This document shows positions 6,699-15,979 of a DNA stretch of 64,000 nucleotides, piece after piece. Source of the stretch: Paenibacillus lutrae (GTDB taxonomy: Bacteria > Bacillota > Bacilli > Paenibacillales > NBRC-103111); contig NZ_RHLK01000006.1 of assembly GCF_009757775.1 (NCBI RefSeq), positions 1 to 64,000 of the forward strand, written 5' to 3'. Positions within the stretch are counted from its first letter, which is position 1, and every line of letters begins with the position of its first letter. Under the pieces are notes generated by a model. That model was not told where the DNA came from. It did no database searches and saw only the letters and a list, made by a program, of their open reading frames with translations. The position numbers and the translations under genes were made by a program.

Positions 6699-9308
6699 CT
6701 AAAGGCTCGGTTTTCGGGGTTTGACCCGGTTTGTGGGGACCGCTTCAAGCGGATTATCCGGCCAGTAATGCTTCGGATAACGGCCTTTGAGATCTTTTTT
6801 TACTTCAAAGTAAGTATTCTGCCAGAAGCTTTCCAAATCCCGTGTAATCTGGACGGGTCTTTGCGCCGGCGAGAGCAGGTGAAGCGTAAGCGGAACTCTA
6901 CCGCCGCATAGACTCGGCGTCTTGCTTAGGCCGAATAATTCCTGAAGACGCACGGATGCGAATGGCGCTTGGGCATTGGAATAGTCGATTGGAATGCGTG
7001 AACCGCTCGGGACCGTGTAATGCGTCGGCGCTTCTTCATCAAGTCTTCTGCGCTTCTCCCAAGGTAGCATGGAGCCCAGAATGTCGGTCAGATTTAACCG
7101 CTGAAGGTCATTCTTGCTCTTCATCCCGTAAAGATGCGGAGCCAGCCAGTCCTGCAGGGTGCGGAGCAGCCCGTCATCCGTAACGTCCGGCCACTCATTA
7201 TCTGCCGAAGCCATAAAGTGAAGCCGCTGCTGAAGCTGGCGGGATGTACGGCTCCAAGGAAGAATTCCCAGCCCCTCCAGCCGGATGCCTTGCAGAAGCG
7301 CGGCCAGAACCTGGTCAGGTTCCTGGCGGGTTAGCAGCCCTTCGCGCAGCGTTACCGCCCCCAGCATGACCTTCCTTCTGGTGCGGACAGCTTGTGCCTC
7401 CCGGTCCCAGACGGTGCGGATCTCGGTCTCTATCGCCTCTGCCAAATGATTTTCCAGCTCTTCCAGCTCTACGGGAGCCGCCAGATAAATCCGGCTTTCC
7501 GCACCTTGATCGTCGAGCTCTGCGCAGACAAGCCAAGGTGCAGCCGATAGCCGCTGCATCTCGGGGAACTCTGCCCCCCTGCCGCTGCTCAGCAGAAAAC
7601 GGCCCGTCGAGCGCTGCCGTGCTACCCGGTCCGGGAAGGCAAAAGCGAGCAGCAGGCCGGTGAGCCCCGCATCCGCCGCCTCGCTGCGGGGTACACCGAG
7701 CTCCCGCTTCCAGCGCGCCGCTTCGGCGTGAAGGCGGGGTAGGGACGCGGCGTCGGCTCTGCTTGTGCCCGCTATCCGCATTTCAGCGGCTTCATCCTGC
7801 CCGCCCCCGCCGTTAGCGGTCCAACCCGGCAGACGGACCCTGCCCGGCTGATCGCCGCTCTCAACCGGGAGGATCTCCCGCTCCGCCCCGCCCGTGCTGC
7901 TGCGGAGCGCTTCGATGCGCAGCCGCAGATCCGCGTCACGTCCTTCGGGCGTGGAGCGGAGAATATCGCGCTCGCCGAGAAGCACCGCTATCTCGCAGGC
8001 CAGCCCGCCTGCGCCCAGCTCCAGCGCCCGCAGCGCCATATGCGCAAGCCGCGGGTGCAGCCCGAGCTCGGCCATACGCCGGCCGTGCGGCGTGATCGCG
8101 CCGCACGCATCCAGCGCGCCGAGCTGCCTCAGCAGGCTGCAGGCCTGCCGGTACGCCGCCTCCGGCGGAAGGTCCAGCCAGCGCAGCTCCTCCGGCTGCG
8201 CGCCCCAGGCCGCCAGCTCCAGCGCCAGCGGCGCAAGGTCGGCCTCGGCAATCTCCGGGCTGGAAGACGGCGCCAGACGGCTGTCTTCCAGCTCCGTCCA
8301 CAGCCGGTAACAGACACCCGGCTGCAGGCGTCCGGCCCGCCCCCGCCGCTGGTCGGCGGACGCACGGGACACCGGCACAGTCTCCAGTCTGCTCATCCCT
8401 GTGCGCGGCGAGAACTTCGACACACGGGTCAGCCCACAGTCAATAACGATGCGGATTCCCCCGACCGTCAGGCTGGTCTCCGCAATCGTGGTCGCAAGCA
8501 CAATCTTGCGTCTTCCTGCGCGGTCAGGCTCGATAGCTTTATCCTGAGCCTCCTGGGGGAGACTGCCATAGAGCGGCAGGACAGCTGCATCCGCCTCGCT
8601 GAGATTAGCTTGAAGTTCTCTAGCTGCTCTGCGGATTTCCGGGGCTCCCGGAAGGAAGACGAGCATATCCCCTTCTTCGTCCGTCCATGCGGATAAAATA
8701 GACTTAACCGCTTCAACCTCAATGCGACCTTTGGCCGGCTGTTTCAAATAACGAGTTTCAACCGGATAGCTGCGTCCTGTGCTGCTTAGAACAGGAGCAT
8801 CTTCCAGCAGTACGGATGCCGCATCCGCATCCAGCGTTGCAGACATAACCAGAATTCTTAAATCCTCCCGGAGCAAAGACTGTGCCTGAAGACAAAGTGC
8901 CAGCCCCAGATCGGCATGCAGACTCCGCTCGTGAAATTCATCAAAGATAACGATTCCGACCTGTTCAAGCCCAGGATCATGCTGCAGCATTCTCGTCAGA
9001 ATTCCTTCCGTGATGACTTCAATACGCGTATCCGGGCTGACTCGGGTATCTAAGCGCATCCGGTACCCGACAATCCCGCCAACCTTGTCACCCAGAGAGG
9101 CCGACATGTATCCGGCAGCAGATCGAGCAGCGAGTCTTCTGGGCTCCAGCATCAGGATTCGCTTGTTCATAAGCCAAGGCTCGTCCAATAAGGCTAACGG
9201 TACACGCGTAGTTTTGCCTGCTCCAGGCTCTGCTGTCAGAACCGCACATGTTCGTTCCTGAAGCGTTTTTTTCAACTCCGGAAGTATAGTTTCAATAGGT
9301 AATGGCAC
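6699..9308 (-). CDS. hrpB: ATP-dependent RNA helicase HrpB (DEAH/RHA family)
   Basis: The 869-residue protein shows the full DEAH/RHA order: Walker A GAGKTT at 29-34, DEFH at 123-126, SAT at 156-158, LATTIAETSLTVGGI near 271-285 and motif VI QRRGRAGR at 320-327. Helicase-associated domains and a long HrpB-specific C-terminal region, ending near YPKHYWPDNPLEAVPT, follow. Translation starts at GTG (9308), with GGAGGT seven bases upstream. Its cellular target in bacteria is poorly defined. The middle of the gene (about 7680-8340) is much richer in G and C than its ends. Confidence 0.95.
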   Translation of the reverse strand: MPLPIETILPELKKTLQERTCAVLTAEPGAGKTTRVPLALLDEPWLMNKRILMLEPRRLAARSAAGYMSASLGDKVGGIVGYRMRLDTRVSPDTRIEVITEGILTRMLQHDPGLEQVGIVIFDEFHERSLHADLGLALCLQAQSLLREDLRILVMSATLDADAASVLLEDAPVLSSTGRSYPVETRYLKQPAKGRIEVEAVKSILSAWTDEEGDMLVFLPGAPEIRRAARELQANLSEADAAVLPLYGSLPQEAQDKAIEPDRAGRRKIVLATTIAETSLTVGGIRIVIDCGLTRVSKFSPRTGMSRLETVPVSRASADQRRGRAGRLQPGVCYRLWTELEDSRLAPSSSPEIAEADLAPLALELAAWGAQPEELRWLDLPPEAAYRQACSLLRQLGALDACGAITPHGRRMAELGLHPRLAHMALRALELGAGGLACEIAVLLGERDILRSTPEGRDADLRLRIEALRSSTGGAEREILPVESGDQPGRVRLPGWTANGGGGQDEAAEMRIAGTSRADAASLPRLHAEAARWKRELGVPRSEAADAGLTGLLLAFAFPDRVARQRSTGRFLLSSGRGAEFPEMQRLSAAPWLVCAELDDQGAESRIYLAAPVELEELENHLAEAIETEIRTVWDREAQAVRTRRKVMLGAVTLREGLLTRQEPDQVLAALLQGIRLEGLGILPWSRTSRQLQQRLHFMASADNEWPDVTDDGLLRTLQDWLAPHLYGMKSKNDLQRLNLTDILGSMLPWEKRRRLDEEAPTHYTVPSGSRIPIDYSNAQAPFASVRLQELFGLSKTPSLCGGRVPLTLHLLSPAQRPVQITRDLESFWQNTYFEVKKDLKGRYPKHYWPDNPLEAVPTNRVKPRKPSL

Positions 9309-9881
9309 AAGTGATACCTCCGACTATCTTTATCAAAATGTCCTTGATTTTTCTCTTGAGCGAAATTACTGCCTTCAATAGACAACAATGCATTTGGGTC
9401 TGGTTTGTTTGAAGGGCTTCTGGTCAAAAGTTTGTCGGTTAAGCAAATGAAAGTCTTGTCCCCAAGCTTAACTGCGCTCTTAACAGCATAAACCAAGGCA
9501 CTGCTTTTCGTCTATCCGCGCAGCAGGACCGTCTGAGTGCTTACTCCCTGCTTCTTTCTCTCTAGACCGCAGGGGATGAACATCAGCAATCAACAGGAAG
9601 AATACGTAAATCGGTCTTTCTTCCAACTCTTGTTACGGAGGGCCGACATTTTGCTAAACAAAATCGTTCTTTAGTTTATGATTTCTATATAGTCATGCTG
9701 CCGGGATCAGTTCCATTGTCGCAACCGAAGTTCATAGAGGAAGAGTTGTACCCGAAAGAATGGTTACCGATACCATCCCGGCAGATGATTCATGTTATTT
9801 TTAGATGGGATGCGTTACCTTAAAAGCGGCATAGCGTCACTGCTTGAAGACAAAATCAAGATCAAGGCGGAACTTCTGAGC
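9309..9881. other. 573-base stretch without a confident gene
   Basis: No reading frame here has a convincing start, RBS and recognisable product. A perfect 10-bp inverted repeat, CTGCCGGGAT (9698-9707) and ATCCCGGCAG (9775-9784), brackets 67 bases. A 42-codon ORF (9695-9823, plus strand) overlaps the repeat; its codons look protein-like (MLPGSVPLSQPKF at the start) but there is no ribosome site, so it may be a gene fragment. A 32-codon ORF near 9577 is also weak. The region could be a decayed mobile or accessory insertion. Confidence 0.5.
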
Positions 9882-11111
9882 CTATTCATCGGAAGATCTT
9901 TCCTCTGCCTCTTCGGTAGTCCATGGCTCAACCGGATCGGCACGATCTGCTTCCGCTGACACATGAACGATGACGGTAGCCGCTTGCGTCCCTTTATCCG
10001 GATCACGGATGTTAACCGTAAAGCTGTCTGTCCCTTTAAAATCCGGATTCGGCGTATACGTATAGGACCCGTCGGGAGCTACAACTGCGGTTCCGTTGCT
10101 GGGAGGCGTTTTAAGGCTGCAAGGCCGGCTGTCCGGATCCGAATCGTCCTGGGGTGCCTGCTCGCAGACCGCCGCATTCACAGGTCTATGAATCTGTGCT
10201 GCGTTCGATGAAATATGAGCTTTAACAGGTTCAACATCTTGGAGGGCGACTGCCCGGATTGTAACAGACCCTGGATAAGACACTCCTTTATTATCTGTAA
10301 CCGAATAAGTAAAGGCATCCGTTCCCGTAAAACCGGTGTATGACCTATACCTAAACTCCCCGGTAGAGCCGAAAATGACCGTTCCGCTAGAAGGTGCTTC
10401 TGTGAGGCTGTAAGTCTGGACCAGCCCTTCACTCTCTGCGCCTGCCGCTGTGAACCGGCCGCTGACTGGCAAATTCTCCCCGAAGCTAAGTGTCACGTCT
10501 GCTGCGCTCACTAACCATGCTCCCTTAAGAAGGCTGCTGGCAGGCGCACATAATCCGCTGACGGCGGTCAAGGGATTGTTCGGCGGGTGCACTTCCTCCT
10601 CATCCCACACGAGAAGCGATATCTCCCCAAACGGCCTTGTATCATTCTGATACAGCACCGCAAGCGTCCAGTCTGTCTTACCTGTCTGATCCCCTGCACG
10701 GTCACCGGTACCAGGTAATTCCCCGATCGTATAAATACCTGCACCGCAAGCCTTTATCAAAGAAGTAACCTCGGTATACAAAACGATTGACGAACGCTTG
10801 GTGCCCGCATCTGCTGCCGCTCCATTTAGCTCTCTTGCAGCTGCAACAGCCGCCGGACTTATGCTCCCTGACGCTGTTAAACGGAACGTACCCGCCTGAT
10901 TCGTCAGGAATACCGGGCTGTCCACGGAGGGGATTCTTTCTTCCCGCGTGTATGAAGGATCGTATCTCCCCCAGATCAGTTCTGCATAGAGAACCGTACT
11001 GTGCTCGGGCAGCACCAGCTCGGCGGATGATGGAGCAGCATGATAATCTGTACCGCCGATGATACTAGCCGCGCCGTTAACATGTGCCGAGAACCTCTTC
11101 TTATAGGGCAC
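9882..11111 (-). CDS. Cadherin-like/Ig-like tandem-domain protein without signal peptide
   Basis: GTG at 11111 follows AGGAGGG by six bases and gives 409 residues starting MPYKKRF. The N-terminal ~195 residues are a beta-rich region; proteins of this kind with an MPxxxRF start and DUF11-like repeats occur in Bacillus as large conserved-repeat proteins. Two cadherin-like (Big_9/VCBS-type) repeats follow: one containing STGEFRYRSYTGFTGTDAFTY, near 255-285, and one containing DGSYTYTPNPDFKGTDSFTV, near 345-375. The tail is acidic (EEAEERSSDE). There is no secretion signal, membrane anchor or LPxTG motif, so its location is unclear; a spore-surface role is only a guess. Confidence 0.7.
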   Translation of the reverse strand: MPYKKRFSAHVNGAASIIGGTDYHAAPSSAELVLPEHSTVLYAELIWGRYDPSYTREERIPSVDSPVFLTNQAGTFRLTASGSISPAAVAAARELNGAAADAGTKRSSIVLYTEVTSLIKACGAGIYTIGELPGTGDRAGDQTGKTDWTLAVLYQNDTRPFGEISLLVWDEEEVHPPNNPLTAVSGLCAPASSLLKGAWLVSAADVTLSFGENLPVSGRFTAAGAESEGLVQTYSLTEAPSSGTVIFGSTGEFRYRSYTGFTGTDAFTYSVTDNKGVSYPGSVTIRAVALQDVEPVKAHISSNAAQIHRPVNAAVCEQAPQDDSDPDSRPCSLKTPPSNGTAVVAPDGSYTYTPNPDFKGTDSFTVNIRDPDKGTQAATVIVHVSAEADRADPVEPWTTEEAEERSSDE

Positions 11112-11216
11112 TGCATTCCCTCCTCTCTTCATTATTGAAAGTCTATGCAGCCGCCCGGGCCGTATTGCCCGGCATAACTTGGCCTTCTTCTAACAGCTTA
11201 ATCCTTTTTTTTGTAA

Positions 11217-11260
11217 TCAAAAAATAGAACAGCATCCCCGACCCTGGTCGAAAGACGCTG
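11217..11260 (-). terminator. Intrinsic terminator after the MFS pseudogene
   Basis: On the minus strand CAGC (11260-11257) pairs with GCTG (11233-11230), with an inner CGACC/GGTCG stem, followed by TTCTATTTTTTG. It lies about 30 bases past the MFS stop codon. Confidence 0.65.
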
Positions 11261-11291
11261 AATGGATAATCATCTGGATGTTAGGCGGCTG

Positions 11292-12577
11292 CTAGATTGT
11301 CGACACCCTCTTGCCTGCTGGTGCCTGCACAGAACTTTGCGACAACTGCGGAAGAATCGTCGCGAGCAGCATCATCCCGGTACAGCCGGTGAAGAAAATA
11401 AGGATCCCCATTCCCCAGGCGGGAAGAAAACCACCGATAATGACATTGATCGCACATACAAAATGCGCCCCGCTGTAAAGCATACCATTAATGGCCATAT
11501 ATGAACTGCGGGCATGGTCGGGTACAATGTTCACGAGAAATGCCTGCTTGATGGGAACATAGATTAATTCTCCGATTGTGGCCACTAGCATCAGGAGGAT
11601 CAATGCCCAGGGAGAGCTGCCGACAACGAGATAGCTGTAGCCAGCAATATTCAGAAACAAGCCGATAAACATCGCTTTGGTATCGGCCCGTTTCTTGAGC
11701 AGGTAGCCGGTAAAAAGGGAAGCACGACAATCGCTATCGTATTCTCTGTCCGGATAATACCGAGCAGCTCCAGGCCGTTGATGTCCTGCCACAAGCCGGG
11801 AAGCAGCGATACGGAATCTATCTCTTTCTCCATCCGGATTGCAATGTATTCCGTCAAATTGAATTCGACCGAAACCAGCAGCATGCTGGCCGACACATAA
11901 ATCATAAACGTGCGGTCACGGAATACGCTGCGGTAACTTCTCAACACAGCAAACGGACTCCCGATGGCAGATGAGCCTTGAGCTGCGTTTGGTTGCTGTT
12001 GGGGCTGGAGCGTCTCGGATAAGTACAGCCACGTGATCAGGAAAGAAATGACCGTGATGACCGCCACTGCTATCAGCAGCTCGAATAAATAAGAACGGAA
12101 TAAAAATGCCCCTGCCAGGCTGGCGATCGAAATCGATAAGTTATTCAGCCAGTATGTAATCCTGTACATGAACTTCCGCGAGTCCGGTTCCGTTACATCA
12201 ATAAGCATGGCGTCCGAAGCGGGCCTGCTCAATCCCCAGCCTGCCCCGACAACTACACTCATGATGAGTGTCAGATAGGGAGACTGCAGCCAGGGGGAGT
12301 TCGCAAGCGCCATCGTGCTATAGGCAGCGGCGCAGATCAGTTCGGCTGTCAGCATCAGCTTCTTGCGTCCGATCCGGTCGGCGTAATATCCCCCCAGGAA
12401 GGTGGCAACGACACCTGCGCTAATGCTCGCCATAACGGCAAGACCCGCGGCCGTCGTACCAAGCGTTTTGGCAAAATAAACGGCCATGAACGGCAGCACC
12501 ATGTTGCTAAGCATTCCCGTCAGGAAATGCATCCCGATTCTAATTTGTACGTTTGGGTGAAAATCTGTAAACTTCAT
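11292..12577 (-). pseudogene. MFS transporter disrupted by a single-base frameshift
   Basis: Two overlapping frames together encode a normal ~428-residue major facilitator transporter. The first (from ATG 12577) carries an MFS motif A-like loop, GGYYADRIGRKKLM, near residue 62 and reads through TM1-7 to IRTENTIAIVVL. The second resumes with SLFTGYLLKKRADTKAMF and runs to TM12, ending at 11292. They join near 11720, where GTGCTTCCC would restore the frame if it were GTGCTTTCCC, so one T appears to be missing. It is either a recent pseudogene or a sequencing error. The substrate is unknown. Confidence 0.85.
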
Positions 12578-12794
12578 GGGACATTCCTCTTTTTCTAGCT
12601 GCAGCTGTTGGTTTAAGTTTCTACAGTTTACCAGACAGCTTTGCCCTGAAATAGGGAAAAAATCGTTTTAATTCTTCCCCTTTTTCAAAAAAAGAGTCTG
12701 TACCGGAGTTAAATTGCTGCGCAATGAATCTAAAAGCGGACGCTCTGCGTAGTAAAAAGAATGGATCAGTGAACATACAGGAGGCAGACAATAT

Positions 12795-13655
12795 ATGAAT
12801 GAACAAGAATCTAGGGAACAGCTCCTTCACGAATTAAAAATGATTGAGAAATGGGAAGACGATCAGAAAGGCTTATTTTTCTGGGAAAAGCTCGGGCGGC
12901 TTCCGTTTGTGCTGCTGGACAAATTAACACCTAAATTTTTGCAGGACCGGATTGGACAACTGATTGATGAAATGGGAAGCTATCTTCAAACAGGCGGCCG
13001 CTATCTGGTTTCTCAGCGGGCAAGTCTGGAACACCTCAGCAAGCATACACGGATTAAAGGGGACGGGGACAAATCTGCGGTTGCGTCTATCGAGGAAGCG
13101 TCCCGGCTCCCTCTTGCCGCAATGGACCGCGCAGCGGACGCTTTATCGGATTCCCGCTCCGCGATGGCAACCGTCCAAGGGGCTACTACCGGTTTCGGGG
13201 GTATTTTCACACTGGCAATCGATATCCCGTCCCTGCTGGGTCTCTCTCTTAAAGTGCTTCAGGAAATAGCCGTCTGCTACGGATATGATCCCAATGACAA
13301 GAAGGAACGGATTTTTATCATTAATTGCCTGCAGTTCTCATCGTCCGACATTGTCGGTAAAAAAGCCATCCTGGAGAAGCTTGCCTTGTATGATGCACCG
13401 GAGCGCCAGAATCAGGCCGCGGCTCAAATCCAAGGCTGGCGGGAAGTGATCGCCACATACCGGGATAACTTCGGATGGAAGAAGCTGTTTCAGATGATTC
13501 CCATTGCCGGGATGCTGTTCGGGGCATACTTCAACCGCGGCACCATTAAAGACGTAGCGGAAGCGGGCAAAATGCTGTACCGCAAGCGCAGAATTCTGGA
13601 GCGCTTGAGTACACAGGCGCCCGAGCAGAGGGCAATTCCGGAACAACCAGAGTAA
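12795..13655 (+). CDS. EcsC family protein
   Basis: This 286-residue protein matches the EcsC family: an N-terminal amphipathic EKWEDDQKGLFFWEKLGRLP, a central QGATTGFGGIFTLAIDIPSL hydrophobic patch near residues 130-150, then GYDPNDKKERIFIINCLQ and a C-terminal IPIAGMLFGAYFNRGT. In Bacillus ecsC is the third gene of the ecsABC operon, but many standalone paralogues of unknown role exist, and this one has no ABC genes nearby. ATG at 12795 is preceded by AGGAGG. A strong terminator follows. Confidence 0.88.
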   Translation: MNEQESREQLLHELKMIEKWEDDQKGLFFWEKLGRLPFVLLDKLTPKFLQDRIGQLIDEMGSYLQTGGRYLVSQRASLEHLSKHTRIKGDGDKSAVASIEEASRLPLAAMDRAADALSDSRSAMATVQGATTGFGGIFTLAIDIPSLLGLSLKVLQEIAVCYGYDPNDKKERIFIINCLQFSSSDIVGKKAILEKLALYDAPERQNQAAAQIQGWREVIATYRDNFGWKKLFQMIPIAGMLFGAYFNRGTIKDVAEAGKMLYRKRRILERLSTQAPEQRAIPEQPE

Positions 13656-13734
13656 GCATCCGGACAGGGCAAATACAGCGGAGCGGCAAACACTAGGCAT
13701 ACGTGCTAACCATTGTTTCCTGCCGCGTATACAT

Positions 13735-13778
13735 GAACGTTCCTCTACTGCTTTCTTTAAGCAGCGGGGAACGTTTTT
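13735..13778 (+). terminator. Intrinsic terminator after the EcsC gene
   Basis: GAACGTTCC pairs with GGAACGTT around an inner CTGCTT/AAGCAG stem, followed by a T run ending near 13778. It lies 80 bases after the EcsC-family stop. Confidence 0.8.
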
Positions 13779-13947
13779 CAGTTTCATAAGAATAAGAAGC
13801 AGCAGTCAAGTTCGCATAATTCCGACCGGATTAATCAATTTTACAAAAGCATAAAACTCCTCTCCTTTGAGCAAAGTAGTTCTAGCTCGCGGCTACCGGA
13901 TAACCGGAGTTCCAAAGCAAGTCAACTCGAGGAGCGTGGATCGCCGT

Positions 13948-15267
13948 ATGGAGGCGAAGAAAAAATGGGACCTTATTTCCGTGGCATCGATTCCTCTAAT
14001 CATGACGCTTGGAAATTCAATGCTCATCCCCATCCTGCCATTAATTCGCGAAAAACTGGCCGTAACTTCATTTCAGGTCAGTTTACTTATAACGGCTTAT
14101 TCGCTTGCAGCCATTCTGCTGATTCCCGTTGCCGGTTTCCTCTCCGACCGGTACGGCCGCAAAATCGTCATCATTCCCAGCCTGATAATTGCCGGTATCG
14201 GCGGAGCTGTCTGCGGACTCGCGGCTTGGTTCATGCCCCATCCCTATGCGATTATTTTGGCGGGCAGGCTGCTTCAAGGAATAGGAGCAGCTGGAGCCGC
14301 TCCGGTGGCCATGCCGCTGGTGGGCGACATGTTCACAAGAGAGAGCGATGTCAGCAGCGGGCTTGGACTTGTCGAAACCGCCAATACGGGCGGAAAAGTA
14401 CTCAGTCCGATTCTGGGCTCCGCACTTGCGTCCATTATCTGGTTTCTGCCCTTTCTGGCGATTCCGGTCTTTTGCCTGATCTCGATTCTGATGGTTGCCT
14501 TCCTGGTCAAAAACCCGGCCAAAGCCAAAAAATCCAAGCAGGAAGCCTCCGCAAATCCGCCTGATAAAGAGCAGGAAAAACAACCATCCGCACCTGAAAC
14601 CCGGCAAAAGTCCCAAGAACAAGAAAAACCCCCGGTATCATTGCCTGTGTTTATCAAAGAATTAAAGTGGATCTTCTCTAAAAACGGCCGCTGGCTTTAC
14701 GCCATCTTCGCAATCGGCGGCATTGCAATGTTCCTTTTATTTGGCTCGCTCTTTTATTTATCGGAGCTGCTTGAAGACAAATACAAGCTAAGCGGGATAC
14801 TAAAAGGCTGTGTACTTGCCATACCGCTATCTCTTCTTTGTATCACCTCGTTTATCACCGGCAAGATCATCGGCCAGCATAAAAAGCGGATGAAATGGTT
14901 AACATTCGCAGGTTGTGTGCTGTCTTTGGGCGCGACTCTCGGCAGTAATTTCATGACTTCATCTCTGCCTATGCTGATTTCCATGCTGTCTTTACTCGGA
15001 ATCGGCATCGGACTCGCACTACCGTGCCTGGATGCTTTTATTACGGCGGGAATCGACAAATCTCAGCGCGGCACGATTTCCTCGTTCTACAGCAGCATGC
15101 GGTTTATCGGTGTTGCAGCGGGGCCTCCTGTTGTATCCCTGCTGCTAACCCGGGTGCCCGGCTGGATATTCTACGTAATGGCTGCAGCTTGTCTGATTGC
15201 GGCTGCTCTCGCCCTGTTTGCCATTCACCCCCAAACAGATGTGGAGCAGCCCGCTGCCGGCTCTTAA
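13948..15267 (+). CDS. MFS drug/siderophore-type exporter (YmfD-like)
   Basis: The 439-residue protein is a 12-helix DHA1-type major facilitator. Motif A, GFLSDRYGRKIVI, follows TM2, and motif C-like GRLLQGIGAAGAAP follows TM4. A hydrophilic central loop of about 45 residues rich in Lys, Glu and Gln (PDKEQEKQPSAPETRQKSQE) separates the halves. The start region WDLISVASIPLIMTLGNSML resembles Bacillus YmfD, a bacillibactin exporter, but that is similarity from memory and the substrate is not proven. ATG at 13948 is taken as start; GAGGAG lies 13 bases upstream, slightly long. An in-frame TTG at 13867 lacks a ribosome site. Confidence 0.85.
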   Translation: MEAKKKWDLISVASIPLIMTLGNSMLIPILPLIREKLAVTSFQVSLLITAYSLAAILLIPVAGFLSDRYGRKIVIIPSLIIAGIGGAVCGLAAWFMPHPYAIILAGRLLQGIGAAGAAPVAMPLVGDMFTRESDVSSGLGLVETANTGGKVLSPILGSALASIIWFLPFLAIPVFCLISILMVAFLVKNPAKAKKSKQEASANPPDKEQEKQPSAPETRQKSQEQEKPPVSLPVFIKELKWIFSKNGRWLYAIFAIGGIAMFLLFGSLFYLSELLEDKYKLSGILKGCVLAIPLSLLCITSFITGKIIGQHKKRMKWLTFAGCVLSLGATLGSNFMTSSLPMLISMLSLLGIGIGLALPCLDAFITAGIDKSQRGTISSFYSSMRFIGVAAGPPVVSLLLTRVPGWIFYVMAAACLIAAALALFAIHPQTDVEQPAAGS

Positions 15268-15272
15268 ACCAA

Positions 15273-15310
15273 ACAAGCCCGTCCGGGAAAGGACGGGCTT
15301 GTTCTTATTC
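15273..15310. terminator. Bidirectional terminator between MFS and SRAP genes
   Basis: A perfect 12-bp stem, ACAAGCCCGTCC (15273-15284) and GGACGGGCTTGT (15291-15302), has a GGGAAA loop, with T-rich sequence after it on the plus strand. It sits between two convergent genes and probably serves both. Confidence 0.85.
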
Positions 15311-15979
15311 TTTTATCCAAGCAAGCTTCACGTTCATTTCTTCAATGCAGCCCGAATGGTCCATTTGGAGATTGGAAATCAGCGGTGTAACGGGGTAAGC
15401 CTCCATCTGGGATGCATCAAGCGGCTTCAAGAGAGGAATGAGCTCGTCGGTCCCGATTTCCTTGTTAAGCAGCCAGTCCTCAAAAGAATCCTGATTCAAG
15501 ATAACCGGCATCTGGTTATGGAAAGAAGTAATCAAACGATTGGATTCCGTCATCAGAAAAGTGCAAGTCCGCAGTTCATTCCCACGCGGATCGGTCCAAA
15601 TATCATATAAACCCGCGACGGCAAAAACTTTGCGGCTTCGCAGCACTACTCTCATTGGTAATTTCTTCTTGCCTTCGCTTTTCCAATAATACAATCCCGA
15701 GCATGGAATGACGCACCGCTGCCTTCTGAAAATTTTGCGGTAAGCCGGATTAAGATGTGCGGACATCCCGTCGGCGTTCACCGCATCCTTCGCCCAAAAA
15801 GGAACTAATCCCCAGCGGTATTCGTCCAGAATACGCCGTCCGTTGGCATGCAGCACAACGGGTACATGCTGTCTTGGCGAGATATTGTAACGGGCTTTGT
15901 ACATACTGGGTACATGATCAATCCCGAAATAAGTTTGAATTTCCTGTAAATCTGCCGTTAAGGAATATTGTCTGCACAC
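15305..15979 (-). CDS. SRAP/YedK-like protein with altered active site
   Basis: The 224-residue protein belongs to the SOS-response-associated peptidase family (YedK/HMCES), which covalently caps abasic sites in single-stranded DNA through Cys2. Seen here: MC at the start (Cys2 kept), YNISPRQ near 31, RWGLVPFWAKD at 55-65 and HNQMPVIL at 154-161 (catalytic His kept). The usual INARxET block reads MSAHLNPA, so the active-site Asn is Ser73, and the usual GFYEW reads GLYYW, so the Glu is Tyr98. GTG at 15979 follows AAGGGGTG. Fold assignment is firm; normal crosslinking chemistry is in doubt. Confidence 0.85.
   Translation of the reverse strand: MCRQYSLTADLQEIQTYFGIDHVPSMYKARYNISPRQHVPVVLHANGRRILDEYRWGLVPFWAKDAVNADGMSAHLNPAYRKIFRRQRCVIPCSGLYYWKSEGKKKLPMRVVLRSRKVFAVAGLYDIWTDPRGNELRTCTFLMTESNRLITSFHNQMPVILNQDSFEDWLLNKEIGTDELIPLLKPLDASQMEAYPVTPLISNLQMDHSGCIEEMNVKLAWIKE

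Noticed and set aside
7894-8696. Long Arg/Ser/Ala-rich frames antisense to hrpB
   Set aside because: They are GC-driven shadows of the G/C-rich middle of hrpB.
9272-9496. 74-codon minus-strand frame upstream of hrpB
   Set aside because: It overlaps the hrpB start and ribosome site and has no recognisable sequence or start signal.
12621-12830. 69-codon minus-strand ORF overlapping the EcsC start
   Set aside because: It overlaps the EcsC ribosome site and start, and lacks any start signal of its own.
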